A DNA stretch of 34,619 bases from Pseudomonadota bacterium (GTDB taxonomy: Bacteria > Pseudomonadota > Alphaproteobacteria > Rhizobiales > Devosiaceae). The position numbers and the translations under genes were made by a program. Every line of letters starts with the position of its first letter. Position 1 is the first letter of the stretch. A model generated the notes under the pieces. It did not search any database. It was not told the origin of the DNA and saw only the letters and a list, made by a program, of their open reading frames with translations. This document shows, in pieces, positions 24,204 through 32,137 of this stretch. The stretch spans positions 1-34,619 of the forward strand of contig JAEWCE010000234.1 of NCBI GenBank assembly GCA_023390785.1, given 5' to 3'.

Positions 24204-24367
24204 CCGCAGTTGGGTCCTCCCCTATCGCATAGCGATGGGGGAGGTGGCGCGAAGCGACGGAGGGGGTGGCCGCTGGCACCGGCCTCAGTGCGTGGGGCCA
24301 CCCCCTCCGTCACGCTGACGCGTGCCACCTCCCCCATGGCTTCGCCCAGGGGAGCACCCGACTGCGG
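24204..24367. repeat. large imperfect inverted repeat (REP-like, copy 1)
   Basis: The outer arms CCGCAGTTGGGTCCTCCCC (24204-24222) and GGGGAGCACCCGACTGCGG (24349-24367) pair with few mismatches. The inner arms around GGAGGTGGC, GACGGAGGGGGTGGCC and their complements (24241-24271 against 24297-24336) continue the fold, with small hairpins between. It begins one base after the MATE stop and ends three bases before the acetyltransferase stop, so it fills a convergent junction and could terminate transcription both ways. A relative lies at 26891-27050. Confidence 0.85.
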
Positions 24368-24370
24368 CAT

Positions 24371-25156
24371 TTACGGTCGTGGTAGCTTCTCTTCCAGCCA
24401 CGCCACTGCGAACGGCACGATCTCTTTCGCGCGCACCAATAACGACGGCGCGGCGCCGACAGGGCCGCGCTTGCCGTTGCCGGTCGCAAGAAACGCCTCG
24501 ACCACGCTGATGAAATAGTCCTCCGGCAGGCCATCGGGCGAATGGCTGGTGTCGAACTCTTCGAACCAGCGCCATACGGTCTTGCCGTCGAGCAGCAGCG
24601 GGCTCTCGTAGCGTTTGATGCGATGCTCGATGTCAGCGAGATGCTCGGCGTGGTGCAGCAGCGTCATCTTGTCCCAGTCACAGCCGACGAGCAGCGTCTT
24701 GCCGTCCGCCTCGACCAGCTTGCCGAGCGGCGAGGCCGGACCATAGCCGTAGTCGAGCGCGTGGCCGGCGGTGAACCAGGCGGCGCGGCAGCCGATCGCT
24801 GCCATCGACGCGCCGGGGTTGCCCGAGCGCAAGGCGCCCGGTGTGGTGCGTAGAAGTTCGGGCCAGAAGCCATTGTCGCGCGTGGCGCGCGACGTCAGCG
24901 GATCGAACGGCGGGATGTCGTCGCGCAGATCGGGAAAGTCGTCGAAATCGTCCTGGCCCTGCCAGTCGGTATAGCCGAGGATCGTGCCGTCCGGGCCGAC
25001 AGTGTCGCGCAGGGCTGCAAGCAGCGTATCGGGGCCGCCGATGATGCGGCCGATGGAGCGGAAGCCGACATGCACCAGCACGCTGTCGCCGGGCGCGAGG
25101 CCGATCGCCGCAAGATCGGCGGCGAGACTGCGACGCGTCGCCGGCGCGCCGCTCAG
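24371..25156 (-). CDS. aminoglycoside 3-N-acetyltransferase family protein (probable CTG start)
   Basis: Transfers an acetyl group from acetyl-CoA; characterised AAC(3) enzymes act on aminoglycosides, but many chromosomal members have unknown substrates. The core shows LVHVGFRSIGRIIGG, GTILGYTDWQ, the SNGNPGASMAAIG-type segment and LLVGCDWDKMTLLHHAEH. The first ATG/GTG/TTG in frame is GTG 25081, but the expected N-terminal helix (TRRSLAADLAAIGLAPGDS) is encoded upstream. The frame is open to 25207, and the only start-like codon is CTG 25156, overlapping the HxlR stop as CTGA. With it the protein is 261 residues, the usual length. If GTG 25081 is used, it has 236. Confidence 0.85.
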   Translation of the reverse strand: MSGAPATRRSLAADLAAIGLAPGDSVLVHVGFRSIGRIIGGPDTLLAALRDTVGPDGTILGYTDWQGQDDFDDFPDLRDDIPPFDPLTSRATRDNGFWPELLRTTPGALRSGNPGASMAAIGCRAAWFTAGHALDYGYGPASPLGKLVEADGKTLLVGCDWDKMTLLHHAEHLADIEHRIKRYESPLLLDGKTVWRWFEEFDTSHSPDGLPEDYFISVVEAFLATGNGKRGPVGAAPSLLVRAKEIVPFAVAWLEEKLPRP

Positions 25157-25575
25157 TTGGCGGCCCCGGCGTACCGGCGCGTCTCGGGCTGCGGTGTGTC
25201 GCCGGCGCTATGGATGCGGTCGTAATTGGCGCGCGCCTCGTTCACCGAGTGCATGTGCCGGGCCGCCCAGTTCCACAACTCGTCGAGCGGGTCGGTGAGG
25301 GTGCGGCCGAGCTCGGTAAGCTGGTACTCGACGCGCGGCGGGATTTCGGGATAGACGGTGCGGATCACCAGCCCGTCACGCTCGAGATTGCGCAATGTCA
25401 GCGTCAGCATGCGCTGGCTGATGCCGCCGATCGAATGGCGCAATTCATTGAAGCGCATGGTCTTTTTGGTCAGATGCCCGACCACCATGACGCTCCATTT
25501 GTCGCCGATGCGGTTGAGGATGTCACCCATGGCGCCGCAGATCTGTACCTGGTCGCCTTCCACTCTGTCGCCCAT
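25153..25575 (-). CDS. HxlR-family transcriptional regulator
   Basis: A 140-residue winged-helix regulator. The HxlR landmarks are an N-terminal cysteine (C13) in ICGAMGDIL, DKWSVMVVGHL, RFNELRHSIGGISQRMLTLTLRNLERDGLV (the recognition helix region) and PRVEYQLTELG (wing). HxlR proteins sense electrophiles, quinones or oxidants in characterised cases, often through the N-terminal cysteine. ATG 25575 is chosen over TTG 25599 because GGAGG lies five bases before it. Its stop overlaps the likely acetyltransferase start, so it probably regulates its own operon. Confidence 0.92.
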   Translation of the reverse strand: MGDRVEGDQVQICGAMGDILNRIGDKWSVMVVGHLTKKTMRFNELRHSIGGISQRMLTLTLRNLERDGLVIRTVYPEIPPRVEYQLTELGRTLTDPLDELWNWAARHMHSVNEARANYDRIHSAGDTPQPETRRYAGAAN

Positions 25576-25803
25576 CTGAGCCTCCGTCGTTTCCGCCAAT
25601 ATAGGGTGGGTTACTGTCTGTGCCTAGGGCTCAGAACGTTATTGTTGGCGGCCTGACTCTTTGCGCGCTGCAGCGGTCGTCTTGCAGGACGTGGCGCAAT
25701 GAACAGCGGTTCAAAACCTCGTCAGGCGGCGCCCCCGTCCTTGAGGTGGCCACACTCCGGAGCTAGAAGCAGGCCACTGATTTTGCGACGGAAGTTTCCC
25801 CTC

Positions 25804-26868
25804 ATGCTGGTTGCGCGATTTGCCCGGACACTCGCTTTGTGCCTCGCGCTCTTCGCCTCCACCGCCGCTCCCGCCTCGGCCATTCCGATGCTGCTGCTCG
25901 ATGCGTCGACGCTGCAGGTGCTGTACGCGCAGGATGCCGGCCAGCCGTGGCACCCCGCCTCGGTGACCAAGCTGATGACGGCCTATCTTGCCTTCGCCGC
26001 GATCAAGGACGGGCGGGTGACGCTCGATACGCCCGTCACCATCAGCCAGCATGCGTGGAACCAGGCGCCGGCGAAGTCCGGCCTCGAGGTCGGCGAATCC
26101 GTCAGTCTCAAGGACGCGCTCTACATCATGCTGGTGAAGTCGGCCAACGACATGGCCGTCGCCATCGCCGAGACCGTCGGCGGCAGCGAGAAGGCGTTCG
26201 TTGCGCAGATGAACCTGATGGCGCAGCAGATGGGGATGACGGCGACCCACTACGACAACGCCAACGGCCTCAAGAGCCCGGGCCAGATCAGCTCGGCGCG
26301 CGACCTCGCCATCATCGCGCTCTACGTCAAGCGCGACTTCCCGCAATACCAGCCGATCTTCGAGACGCAGTGGGTGCAGTTGGGGGCGCACAAGCTCGAG
26401 ACCAGCAATGGCCTCCTGCAGCATTTCCAGGGCATCACCGGCATGAAGACCGGCTACATCTGTTCGTCCGGCCTCAACATCGTCGCAACGCTCGAGCGCA
26501 ATGGCCGCTCGCTGCTGGCGGTGGTGCTCGGCGCCTCGTCCGTGCGCGAGCGCAACGAGATGACGGCACAGCTCTTCCTCCGCGGCCTCGCGGGCGAGCT
26601 GACGCCGACCGGCCAGACCGTGCTTGACATCAAGGACCTCGACACCGATCCGGTCGACATGAGCCCCTTGATCTGCGGCAAGAAGGCCAAGGCCTATGTG
26701 AAGCAGCGCATGGCCGACTTCCCTTACGGCCTCAAGGGCAAGCCGAGCTTTCTGAGCGACAAGATTCCCGGCCCGACCTATGTCGCCACCGAGCTCAGCA
26801 AGGTGGTCGACATTCCCATGCCGCGCCCGCGGCCCGACAACGGCGTCGCCGCAGTAGCATCGAACTAG
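25804..26868 (+). CDS. D-alanyl-D-alanine carboxypeptidase (PBP5/6 type)
   Basis: Removes the terminal D-alanine of peptidoglycan stem peptides in the periplasm. The 354-residue product has a signal peptide (residues 1-26, ending PASA) and the three penicillin-binding motifs: S53-V-T-K56, S113-A-N115 and K215-T-G217. The C-terminal section is shorter and proline-rich, and no clear membrane-anchoring amphipathic helix is visible, so attachment is uncertain. ATG 25804 follows GGAAG; the open frame to 25699 is not needed. Confidence 0.94.
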   Translation: MLVARFARTLALCLALFASTAAPASAIPMLLLDASTLQVLYAQDAGQPWHPASVTKLMTAYLAFAAIKDGRVTLDTPVTISQHAWNQAPAKSGLEVGESVSLKDALYIMLVKSANDMAVAIAETVGGSEKAFVAQMNLMAQQMGMTATHYDNANGLKSPGQISSARDLAIIALYVKRDFPQYQPIFETQWVQLGAHKLETSNGLLQHFQGITGMKTGYICSSGLNIVATLERNGRSLLAVVLGASSVRERNEMTAQLFLRGLAGELTPTGQTVLDIKDLDTDPVDMSPLICGKKAKAYVKQRMADFPYGLKGKPSFLSDKIPGPTYVATELSKVVDIPMPRPRPDNGVAAVASN

Positions 26869-26890
26869 AGCAACATTAGCGACCGGGAGG

Positions 26891-27050
26891 CGCAGTCGGC
26901 GATCCTCCCCCGCTTGCGTGGGAGGGGGACCACGAAGAGCATGGTGGAGGGGGCGGCGCCAACCACCGCTTCCAGCGGCCGCCCCCCTCCGCCCGCTTCG
27001 CTGCCACCTCCACTACGCCTGCGGCGCAGGGGAGGGACCGAATGCGAGCT
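26891..27050. repeat. large imperfect inverted repeat (REP-like, copy 2)
   Basis: A second, diverged member of the 24204-24367 family. It shares the module order CCTCCCC-hairpin-GGGAGGGGG, GGTGGAGGGGGCGGC, the complementary GCCGCCCCCCTCCGCC and GCCACCTCC, and a closing GGGGAGGGACCGAATGCGAG that pairs imperfectly with the left end. Like copy 1 it lies between two convergent genes (dacC-like and the TusA-like gene), ending four bases before the latter's stop. Confidence 0.75.
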
Positions 27051-27054
27051 TCGA

Positions 27055-27279
27055 CTAGAGCGCCTTTACAATCGCGAAGCTCAGCGCGCCTGCGTCGTTG
27101 CCCACCACGCAGGCGTGCCCGTGCTGGGTGCAGTAAAGTGGAATGTCGATCCTGGCCATCGGATCGGTCGCGAGCACGGTCAGGGCCGCGCCCGGCGGCA
27201 ATTGCGCCAGGCGCTTTTCCATCTTCAGCACCGGCAGCGGGCATTTGAGCCCGCGCGCGTCGAGCACTTCGTCAGGCAA
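27055..27279 (-). CDS. TusA-family sulfurtransferase-like protein
   Basis: A 74-residue TusA/SirA-fold protein with the C-P-x-P motif at C13-P-L-P16, where the cysteine carries persulfide sulfur. Characterised members pass sulfur to tRNA thiolation or to molybdenum cofactor and related pathways; which one cannot be told here. The start is TTG 27279, inside the end of the upstream CAP-domain gene (8-base overlap), suggesting coupled translation. A second cysteine is at residue 50. Confidence 0.85.
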   Translation of the reverse strand: MPDEVLDARGLKCPLPVLKMEKRLAQLPPGAALTVLATDPMARIDIPLYCTQHGHACVVGNDAGALSFAIVKAL

Positions 27280-27727
27280 GGACGATCACCCAATAGACGC
27301 CGTAGGGCGAGGCGGAATCGTACACTGCTGCGACGCCCGCCTTGGTGGCATTGCGGTCGGTCAGCGCCGGTGCGTCGGCCGGTGAATTGCGCCAGCCCGA
27401 AAACGTCTCGGCGAAGGTGAAGTAACCGGCCGAATAGCGGATCTGGGCGATGCCGGCGGGCTTGGCCGGCTGCTTGCCGGTCCTGGCATATTGCTGGGCG
27501 AGCTGCTGCGCCTGCGCGTCGAGCCCGGCGTCTTCGACCAGCGCGCCGGCGCCGCTCTGGGCGCGGTAATTGTTGACGATCCCCAGCGCCTCGGCCCGGT
27601 TGAGCTGCGCCCCCGGCATGTCCATGCGCTGCGCCAGCCCCGGCGACAGGGCGCCACCGCCGCTGGCACAGGCGCCCAGGGCAAGGACGGCGATGAGAGG
27701 CAGGGCACGGAGCATGGCGAAATGCAT
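27272..27727 (-). CDS. CAP-domain lipoprotein
   Basis: A 151-residue protein with a lipoprotein signal (LALGAC, cysteine at residue 20) and a CAP/SCP-like domain: AEALGIVNNYRAQSGAGAL, LDAQAQQLAQQYARTG, and a C-terminal YGVYWVIVLA. The canonical CAP histidines are not conserved, so any protease-like activity is doubtful. Starts at ATG 27727 or the in-frame ATG 27715; the lipobox fits both. Confidence 0.8.
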   Translation of the reverse strand: MHFAMLRALPLIAVLALGACASGGGALSPGLAQRMDMPGAQLNRAEALGIVNNYRAQSGAGALVEDAGLDAQAQQLAQQYARTGKQPAKPAGIAQIRYSAGYFTFAETFSGWRNSPADAPALTDRNATKAGVAAVYDSASPYGVYWVIVLA

Positions 27728-27956
27728 GGGGCGGAGGTCCTTGTGGGGAAAGCGAAGCGGGCCAGACCAGAACGCGATTATCGCGGCGGCAATGCGGCGG
27801 CAACCGGACATTGACGGTGAGGAGGGGCACGCACCGGCAGCGTTGGACGCTGAACGATGGATAAAACCGCCAGTCAGTGCCGGTTCAAGCGCCGGACGCG
27901 ACAAGGCGGACAACGGACGGGCCGACCCGTCCACCCATCAACCGAGGAATCCAGCT

Positions 27957-28298
27957 ATGCCCAACCTGTCCAAGCTCGCCGTCGCCGGCCTCGCTGCCGC
28001 CGTCACCGTGTCGCTCGCCACCAGTGCCTTCGCGCTGCCGATCCTCAAGATCGCGCCCAAGCAGGTGCATCATACCCAGGCGCTCGATTGTACCGTGCGC
28101 GGCTACGACCTGATCATCACCAATTTTGGCGACGACAACGCCGATTCCGGCCGCCAGGTGGCATGGGCCGCCTCCACCGGCGACAATGGCACGATGCTGC
28201 TCCCCAAGATGCTCGCCCCGGGCGAGCGCCTGCTGGTCGCCGACATCTTGACCGATTTCGCCACCCGCGGCTCGCGCTGCGAAGCCGGCTTCGTCTGA
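27957..28298 (+). CDS. small secreted protein of unknown function
   Basis: A 113-residue protein with a signal peptide (residues 1-26, MPNLSKLAVAG... ending AFA). The mature part has two cysteines (near 44 and 109) that may form a disulfide and a beta-rich pattern (YDLIITNFG, GRQVAWAAS, LAPGERLLVADIL). GAGGA lies 7-8 bases before the ATG. It is followed by a strong terminator. I do not recognise the family. Confidence 0.78.
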   Translation: MPNLSKLAVAGLAAAVTVSLATSAFALPILKIAPKQVHHTQALDCTVRGYDLIITNFGDDNADSGRQVAWAASTGDNGTMLLPKMLAPGERLLVADILTDFATRGSRCEAGFV

Positions 28299-28326
28299 CC
28301 GTTCCCCGCGCACGCCCCGGTGCGCC

Positions 28327-28356
28327 GCCCCTCCGGCTCCCCGCCGGAGGGGCTTT
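28327..28356 (+). terminator. strong hairpin terminator after the secreted-protein gene
   Basis: Perfect 11-base-pair stem GCCCCTCCGGC/GCCGGAGGGGC with a TCCCC loop, followed by TTT. It sits 28 bases after the stop. Confidence 0.8.
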
Positions 28357-28374
28357 GCACTGCAGCAAAGGGAG

Positions 28375-28451
28375 TGGTGACCCCGACGCGATTCGAACGC
28401 GTGGCCTTGGGATTAGGAATCCCACGCTCTATCCTGCTGAGCTACGGGGTC
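28375..28451 (-). tRNA. tRNA-Arg (anticodon CCT)
   Basis: On the minus strand the acceptor stem GACCCCG pairs with CGGGGTC, followed by A and an encoded CCA (77 bases). The D-arm is GCTC/GAGC, the anticodon stem TGGGA/TCCCA has the loop TTCCTAA with anticodon CCT (reads AGG), and the T-arm is ACGCG-TTCGAAT-CGCGT. All stems are complete. Confidence 0.97.
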
Positions 28452-28461
28452 GGCGCGGCGG

Positions 28462-28490
28462 ACCATAAACGAAGCTCAAATAAGAGCCAA
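28462..28490 (-). promoter_or_regulatory. tRNA-Arg promoter
   Basis: Minus-strand TTGGCT (28490-28485), 17-base spacer, TATGGT (28467-28462), ending 10 bases before the tRNA 5' end at 28451. The -10 hexamer equals that of the carD promoter. Confidence 0.65.
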
Positions 28491-28504
28491 GCATCGGCCG
28501 TTCG

Positions 28505-29611
28505 TTAAGACGCCGCCGCCGGCGCGCCCGCGCCCTCGGGGGTGATCGCCCGGCGGGCGAAGCGATGGCTCGGCTGCTCGACATAAAGATGCAGCAGCCA
28601 GGCCAGCGCGAAGATGAACACGCCGAGCAGCGCCGTGGCGGCGAGCCGTTCCGTGCTGCCGGCATGGTCCTGCTCCAGCGTGAAGCGCAGCCAGCTCAGC
28701 GCCATCACGTGCACGAGGTAGAGCGGGAACGAGATCGCGCCCAGCCATACCGCGAGCGGATGTGCGAACAGCCGGTTGGCCGTGCCGCGGTCCGCCGCAA
28801 GGCCATAGACCAGCGCACCGAAGCACGGGGTCAACAGGCTGTAGCCGAAGGGCGGCAGCAGCAGGCAGACGCCGAGCGCAACGAGCGCGCCTGTCGCGAT
28901 CGCGCCCTGCCGGCGGCGTTCGTGCTCCGGTGTCAGCCGATGCAGGCGGGCGAGCACGATGCCGCCGGTGAAGGCGCCGGCCATGCGCGTGCCGGCGCCC
29001 CAGAAGATATCATCGTTGAACGGCTTGCCGTGCATTACGAGGGCGTACGCGGTGGGGAAGGCGAGGCAGAGCGCGGCAAGGCCGATCAGCCAGGGCCGGC
29101 TGGTCAGCCGCGTTGCGGCGAACGCGATGGCCGGAAAGGCGACGTAGCCGAGAATCTCGACGCTCAGCGACCACTCGGGCTGGTTCCAGTCGCCGTCGGT
29201 CGGCGACCACCAGCGGTTGGCCAGCGCCAGCGTGCGAAAGAACGATGAGACGGTGAAATTGTGCGGGATGGCGCTGTGCGCCCAATAGGCGGTGAAGCGG
29301 GGGTCGAGCAGCGTCAGCAGCAGGATCAGCAGCAGCACCACCGTGGCCAGCGGATAGACGCGGAAGAACCGCAACCAGGCAAAGCGTGCGGCCGGTGCCC
29401 AGGCGAGGCACGGAAAATCGCGCTCGTGCACCAGCATCAGGACGAACCCAGAGAGCACGAAGAACAGGTCCACCCCGGCCCAGCCGGTGCGCAGGATCGG
29501 CAGCCCCGTCATCGCGGGGAGGCCGAAGGCGTTGCCATATTGCTGCAGGTGGAACAGCACCACCCACAGCGCGGCGATGCCACGGACACCGGTCAGGCTC
29601 GGCAATTTCAT
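28505..29611 (-). CDS. membrane acyltransferase (Acyltransferase_3 family)
   Basis: A 368-residue polytopic protein (about 10 helices) of the OafA/ExoZ/WecH type, which O-acylates sugars on polysaccharides or other exported molecules. The family's R-x10-H pair is R10 and H21 in the first segment, followed by FFVLSGFVL. No glycan-synthesis genes accompany it, so the acceptor is unknown. It starts at ATG 29611. Confidence 0.88.
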   Translation of the reverse strand: MKLPSLTGVRGIAALWVVLFHLQQYGNAFGLPAMTGLPILRTGWAGVDLFFVLSGFVLMLVHERDFPCLAWAPAARFAWLRFFRVYPLATVVLLLILLLTLLDPRFTAYWAHSAIPHNFTVSSFFRTLALANRWWSPTDGDWNQPEWSLSVEILGYVAFPAIAFAATRLTSRPWLIGLAALCLAFPTAYALVMHGKPFNDDIFWGAGTRMAGAFTGGIVLARLHRLTPEHERRRQGAIATGALVALGVCLLLPPFGYSLLTPCFGALVYGLAADRGTANRLFAHPLAVWLGAISFPLYLVHVMALSWLRFTLEQDHAGSTERLAATALLGVFIFALAWLLHLYVEQPSHRFARRAITPEGAGAPAAAS

Positions 29612-29737
29612 GGTTGGCTATACTCCCCGAACCTACGCCAACGTGCGGCACGGGGAATGGTTCGGCCGGGCCGGCATCGGCGCGACGCCTCGCCGCCGAG
29701 GCAGACACGGGGGGCCTGCCGGGCGTGCGAAGCGGCC

Positions 29738-30610
29738 ATGCGCAACCGAAACGGGATTTTCGCCGTATTCTGCTGCAGGATAGTGGGCAATCGGGTGGGG
29801 CCGGATTTGCGCGTTCAACATGCCGTCTTGGGTGCCGTCGTCGTGTCGCTGATGTCGATGCCCTTGGCGTCGGCCTGCGAAGGCTTGCGCGATGGCCCCA
29901 GGGGCACGGTCACCCAGATTGTCGACGGCGACACGCTGCTGCTCGACAATGGCCTCGTGGTGCGGCTGATCGGCATCCAGGCGCCGCATCTGGCGCTCGG
30001 GCGGGATGGGCTCGCGGACTGGCCGAAGGCCGCCGAGTCGAAGCAGGCCCTCAGCGACCTGACGCTCGGCAAGTCCGTCCTGCTGCGCTATGGCGGCGAG
30101 GAGAAGGATCGGTACGGCCGGCTGCTGGCGCAGGTCTTCGTCACGGCGACGCCCGAGCTCTGGGTGCAGCAGCAGATGCTCGGCCGCGGCATGGCGCGCG
30201 TTTACTCCTTCCCCGACAATCGTGCCTGCCTGCCCGACCTGTTCGCAGCGGAGGGGAAAGCACGCATTGCTGCCCTTGGCATCTGGGGCGATCCCTATTA
30301 CAGGGTGCGCCGAGCCGGGCGGCCGGCGGATTTTTCGACGCTTTCGGGACATTATGAGCTGGTCGAGGGCCGGGTGCTCGAGGCCGGCAAGAGCGGTGGC
30401 CGCGTCTATCTGAATTTCGGCCGCCACTACAAAGAGGACTTCACCGCGGTGATCGAGGCGAAGGCACTGCGCCTGTTCAGCGACGAGGGGATCGATCCGC
30501 TCAAGCTCGGCGGCGCGCTGGTGCGCGTGCGCGGCTGGATCGACCTCAGGGACGGGCCGCGCGTCGAGATCACCCACCCCGAGCAGATCGAGGTGCTGGC
30601 GGCTCCATGA
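29738..30610 (+). CDS. exported staphylococcal-nuclease-like protein
   Basis: A protein of up to 290 residues. An N-terminal hydrophobic export signal (AVLGAVVVSLMSMPLASA) is followed by an SNase domain with the calcium/catalytic pattern VDGDTLLL (aspartate and threonine), VRLIGIQAP (arginine) and DRYGRLLA (second arginine). The start is uncertain: ATG 29738 is the first, but GTG 29795 leaves a more normal signal length. The C-terminal 110 residues form an additional beta-rich domain (YELVEGRVLEAGKSGG). Its stop overlaps the M48 gene (ATGA). Confidence 0.8.
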   Translation: MRNRNGIFAVFCCRIVGNRVGPDLRVQHAVLGAVVVSLMSMPLASACEGLRDGPRGTVTQIVDGDTLLLDNGLVVRLIGIQAPHLALGRDGLADWPKAAESKQALSDLTLGKSVLLRYGGEEKDRYGRLLAQVFVTATPELWVQQQMLGRGMARVYSFPDNRACLPDLFAAEGKARIAALGIWGDPYYRVRRAGRPADFSTLSGHYELVEGRVLEAGKSGGRVYLNFGRHYKEDFTAVIEAKALRLFSDEGIDPLKLGGALVRVRGWIDLRDGPRVEITHPEQIEVLAAP

Positions 30611-32070
30611 GTGTGCGTCTCGCCTCCCGCCTGTTGCTTCTGGCTGTCGTTGCGATCCTCGCCGGCTGCTCCAGTGTGCTCGGCCCCGGCACGCCGGTCA
30701 CCCAGGGCACCGGGCCGCTGGCGCCGCTGGTCTCCGATACGGGCGATCCGGAAGACGACATCATCGGGGCGCGGGAGAATCCCAGGATCGTCGCCTCTTA
30801 TGGCGGCATCTATTCCGACCGCTCGGCCGAGATCATGCTGGCGCAGATCGTCAGCAAGCTGCTGTCGGCGGCCGACCAGCCGAACACCAAATTCACCGTC
30901 ACCATTCTCGACAGCCCCATCGTCAATGCCTTCGCGCTGCCCGGCGGATACATCTACGTGACGCGCGGTATCCTGGCACTGGCCAACGACCAGAGCGAGC
31001 TGGCGGCGGTGCTGGCGCACGAAATCTCGCACGTCATCCTCAAGCACGCGCAGGCGCGCACCAACCGCATCCGCACCACGGCGCTGGTCGACAAGGTGGT
31101 GAGCGGCGTGTTCGGCGGCGATCCCTCGACCGACCAGTCGGCCAACAAGGCGCAGCTCTCGCTCGCCGCTTTCAGCCAGGCGCAGGAGCTGGCGGCCGAC
31201 AAGGAGGGCATCATGATCGCCGGCAAGGCCGGGTTCGATCCGCATGCGGCGGCGCGCTTCCTCGGCGCCATGGGCCGGTTCGCCCAATACACCTCGGGCG
31301 GCGCCGACCAGGGCGCTGACTTCCTGAGCTCGCATCCTTCCACCCCCGACCGCATCCAGAAGGCGACCGAGATCGCGCGCAGCTTCTTCGGCGCGCCCGG
31401 CATCGGCCAGCAGGCGCGGCCCGAATACATGACGGCGATCGACGGCATGATCTACGGCGACAGCCCACAGCAGGGCGCCATCGCCGGGCAGCGCTTCATC
31501 CAGCCGTCGCTGAAATTCACCTTCACCGTGCCCAAGGGCTACAATCTGCAGATTTCCAACGGCGCCGTGGTGGGAGTCGCCGGCGACGGCGAGGCGGTGC
31601 GTTTCGACAGCGCACAGGTGCCCACCACCATGGCGCTTGCCGACTATCTGCGCTCGGGATGGATCGCCGGGCTGGTTCCCAATTCAGTGCAGAACCGCTC
31701 CATCAACGGCTTCGACACCGCGTCCGGCATCGCCAAGACCGACCAGTGGAATTTCCGCGTCGAGGTGGTGCGCTACGGCAGCGCCGTGTACCGCTTCATC
31801 TTTGCCGCGCGGATCGACAGCGAGCTGTTCGCGCGCGGCGCCGAGCAGACGCTGCAGAGCTTCCGCGCCACCTCTACGGCCGACCTGCGACAGATCCATA
31901 CGCTCAACGTCAAGACGGTGGTGGCCGGCCCGGTCGACAGCGCCGACTCCCTGGCGCGCCGCATGGGACCGGTCAAGGACGCGAGCAATCTGTTCTACAT
32001 CCTCAACAACCTCTATCCCGGGGATCCGGTGACGCCCGGCGCGGCCTACAAGATCATCACCGTGAACTGA
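30607..32070 (+). CDS. M48-family lipoprotein metalloprotease
   Basis: A 487-residue zinc protease. The lipoprotein signal ends at C21 (LAGC). The M48 catalytic motif is H138-E139-I-S-H142, and a third zinc ligand, E194, is in QELAAD. Family members such as BepA work on outer-membrane assembly in the periplasm. The C-terminal 60 residues (DSLARRMGPVKDASNLFYILNNL) resemble a LysM-like or TPR-free tail seen in many alphaproteobacterial homologues. Co-translated with the upstream nuclease. Confidence 0.92.
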   Translation: MSVRLASRLLLLAVVAILAGCSSVLGPGTPVTQGTGPLAPLVSDTGDPEDDIIGARENPRIVASYGGIYSDRSAEIMLAQIVSKLLSAADQPNTKFTVTILDSPIVNAFALPGGYIYVTRGILALANDQSELAAVLAHEISHVILKHAQARTNRIRTTALVDKVVSGVFGGDPSTDQSANKAQLSLAAFSQAQELAADKEGIMIAGKAGFDPHAAARFLGAMGRFAQYTSGGADQGADFLSSHPSTPDRIQKATEIARSFFGAPGIGQQARPEYMTAIDGMIYGDSPQQGAIAGQRFIQPSLKFTFTVPKGYNLQISNGAVVGVAGDGEAVRFDSAQVPTTMALADYLRSGWIAGLVPNSVQNRSINGFDTASGIAKTDQWNFRVEVVRYGSAVYRFIFAARIDSELFARGAEQTLQSFRATSTADLRQIHTLNVKTVVAGPVDSADSLARRMGPVKDASNLFYILNNLYPGDPVTPGAAYKIITVN

Positions 32071-32088
32071 GGTCGACGCGACAAAAGA

Positions 32089-32112
32089 AAGGCCGGCATC
32101 ACTGCCGGCCTT
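32089..32112. terminator. bidirectional terminator
   Basis: Perfect 10-bp stem AAGGCCGGCA/TGCCGGCCTT with a TCAC loop between the convergent M48 and carD genes. The minus strand has a good T-run (TTTCTTTTG); the plus strand's is poorer. Confidence 0.82.
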
Positions 32113-32137
32113 CTGCATTTTCGTATGGGTGACCGCC

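Noticed and set aside
22607..24370. A 587-codon antisense frame opposite the MATE gene
   Set aside because: Sequence is dominated by H, D, Q, E and R as expected for the complement of a GC-rich membrane protein; no domain is recognisable and the MATE frame is certain.
25700..25713. TGAAC-AGCG-GTTCA dyad upstream of the carboxypeptidase
   Set aside because: Short arms, about 90 bases from the start, with no promoter elements around it; not strong enough to call.
26865..27061. CTAGAGC direct repeats on both sides of repeat copy 2, as a target-site duplication
   Set aside because: The left copy is about 20 bases from the element edge and both include a stop codon TAG; copy 1 has no such flanks.
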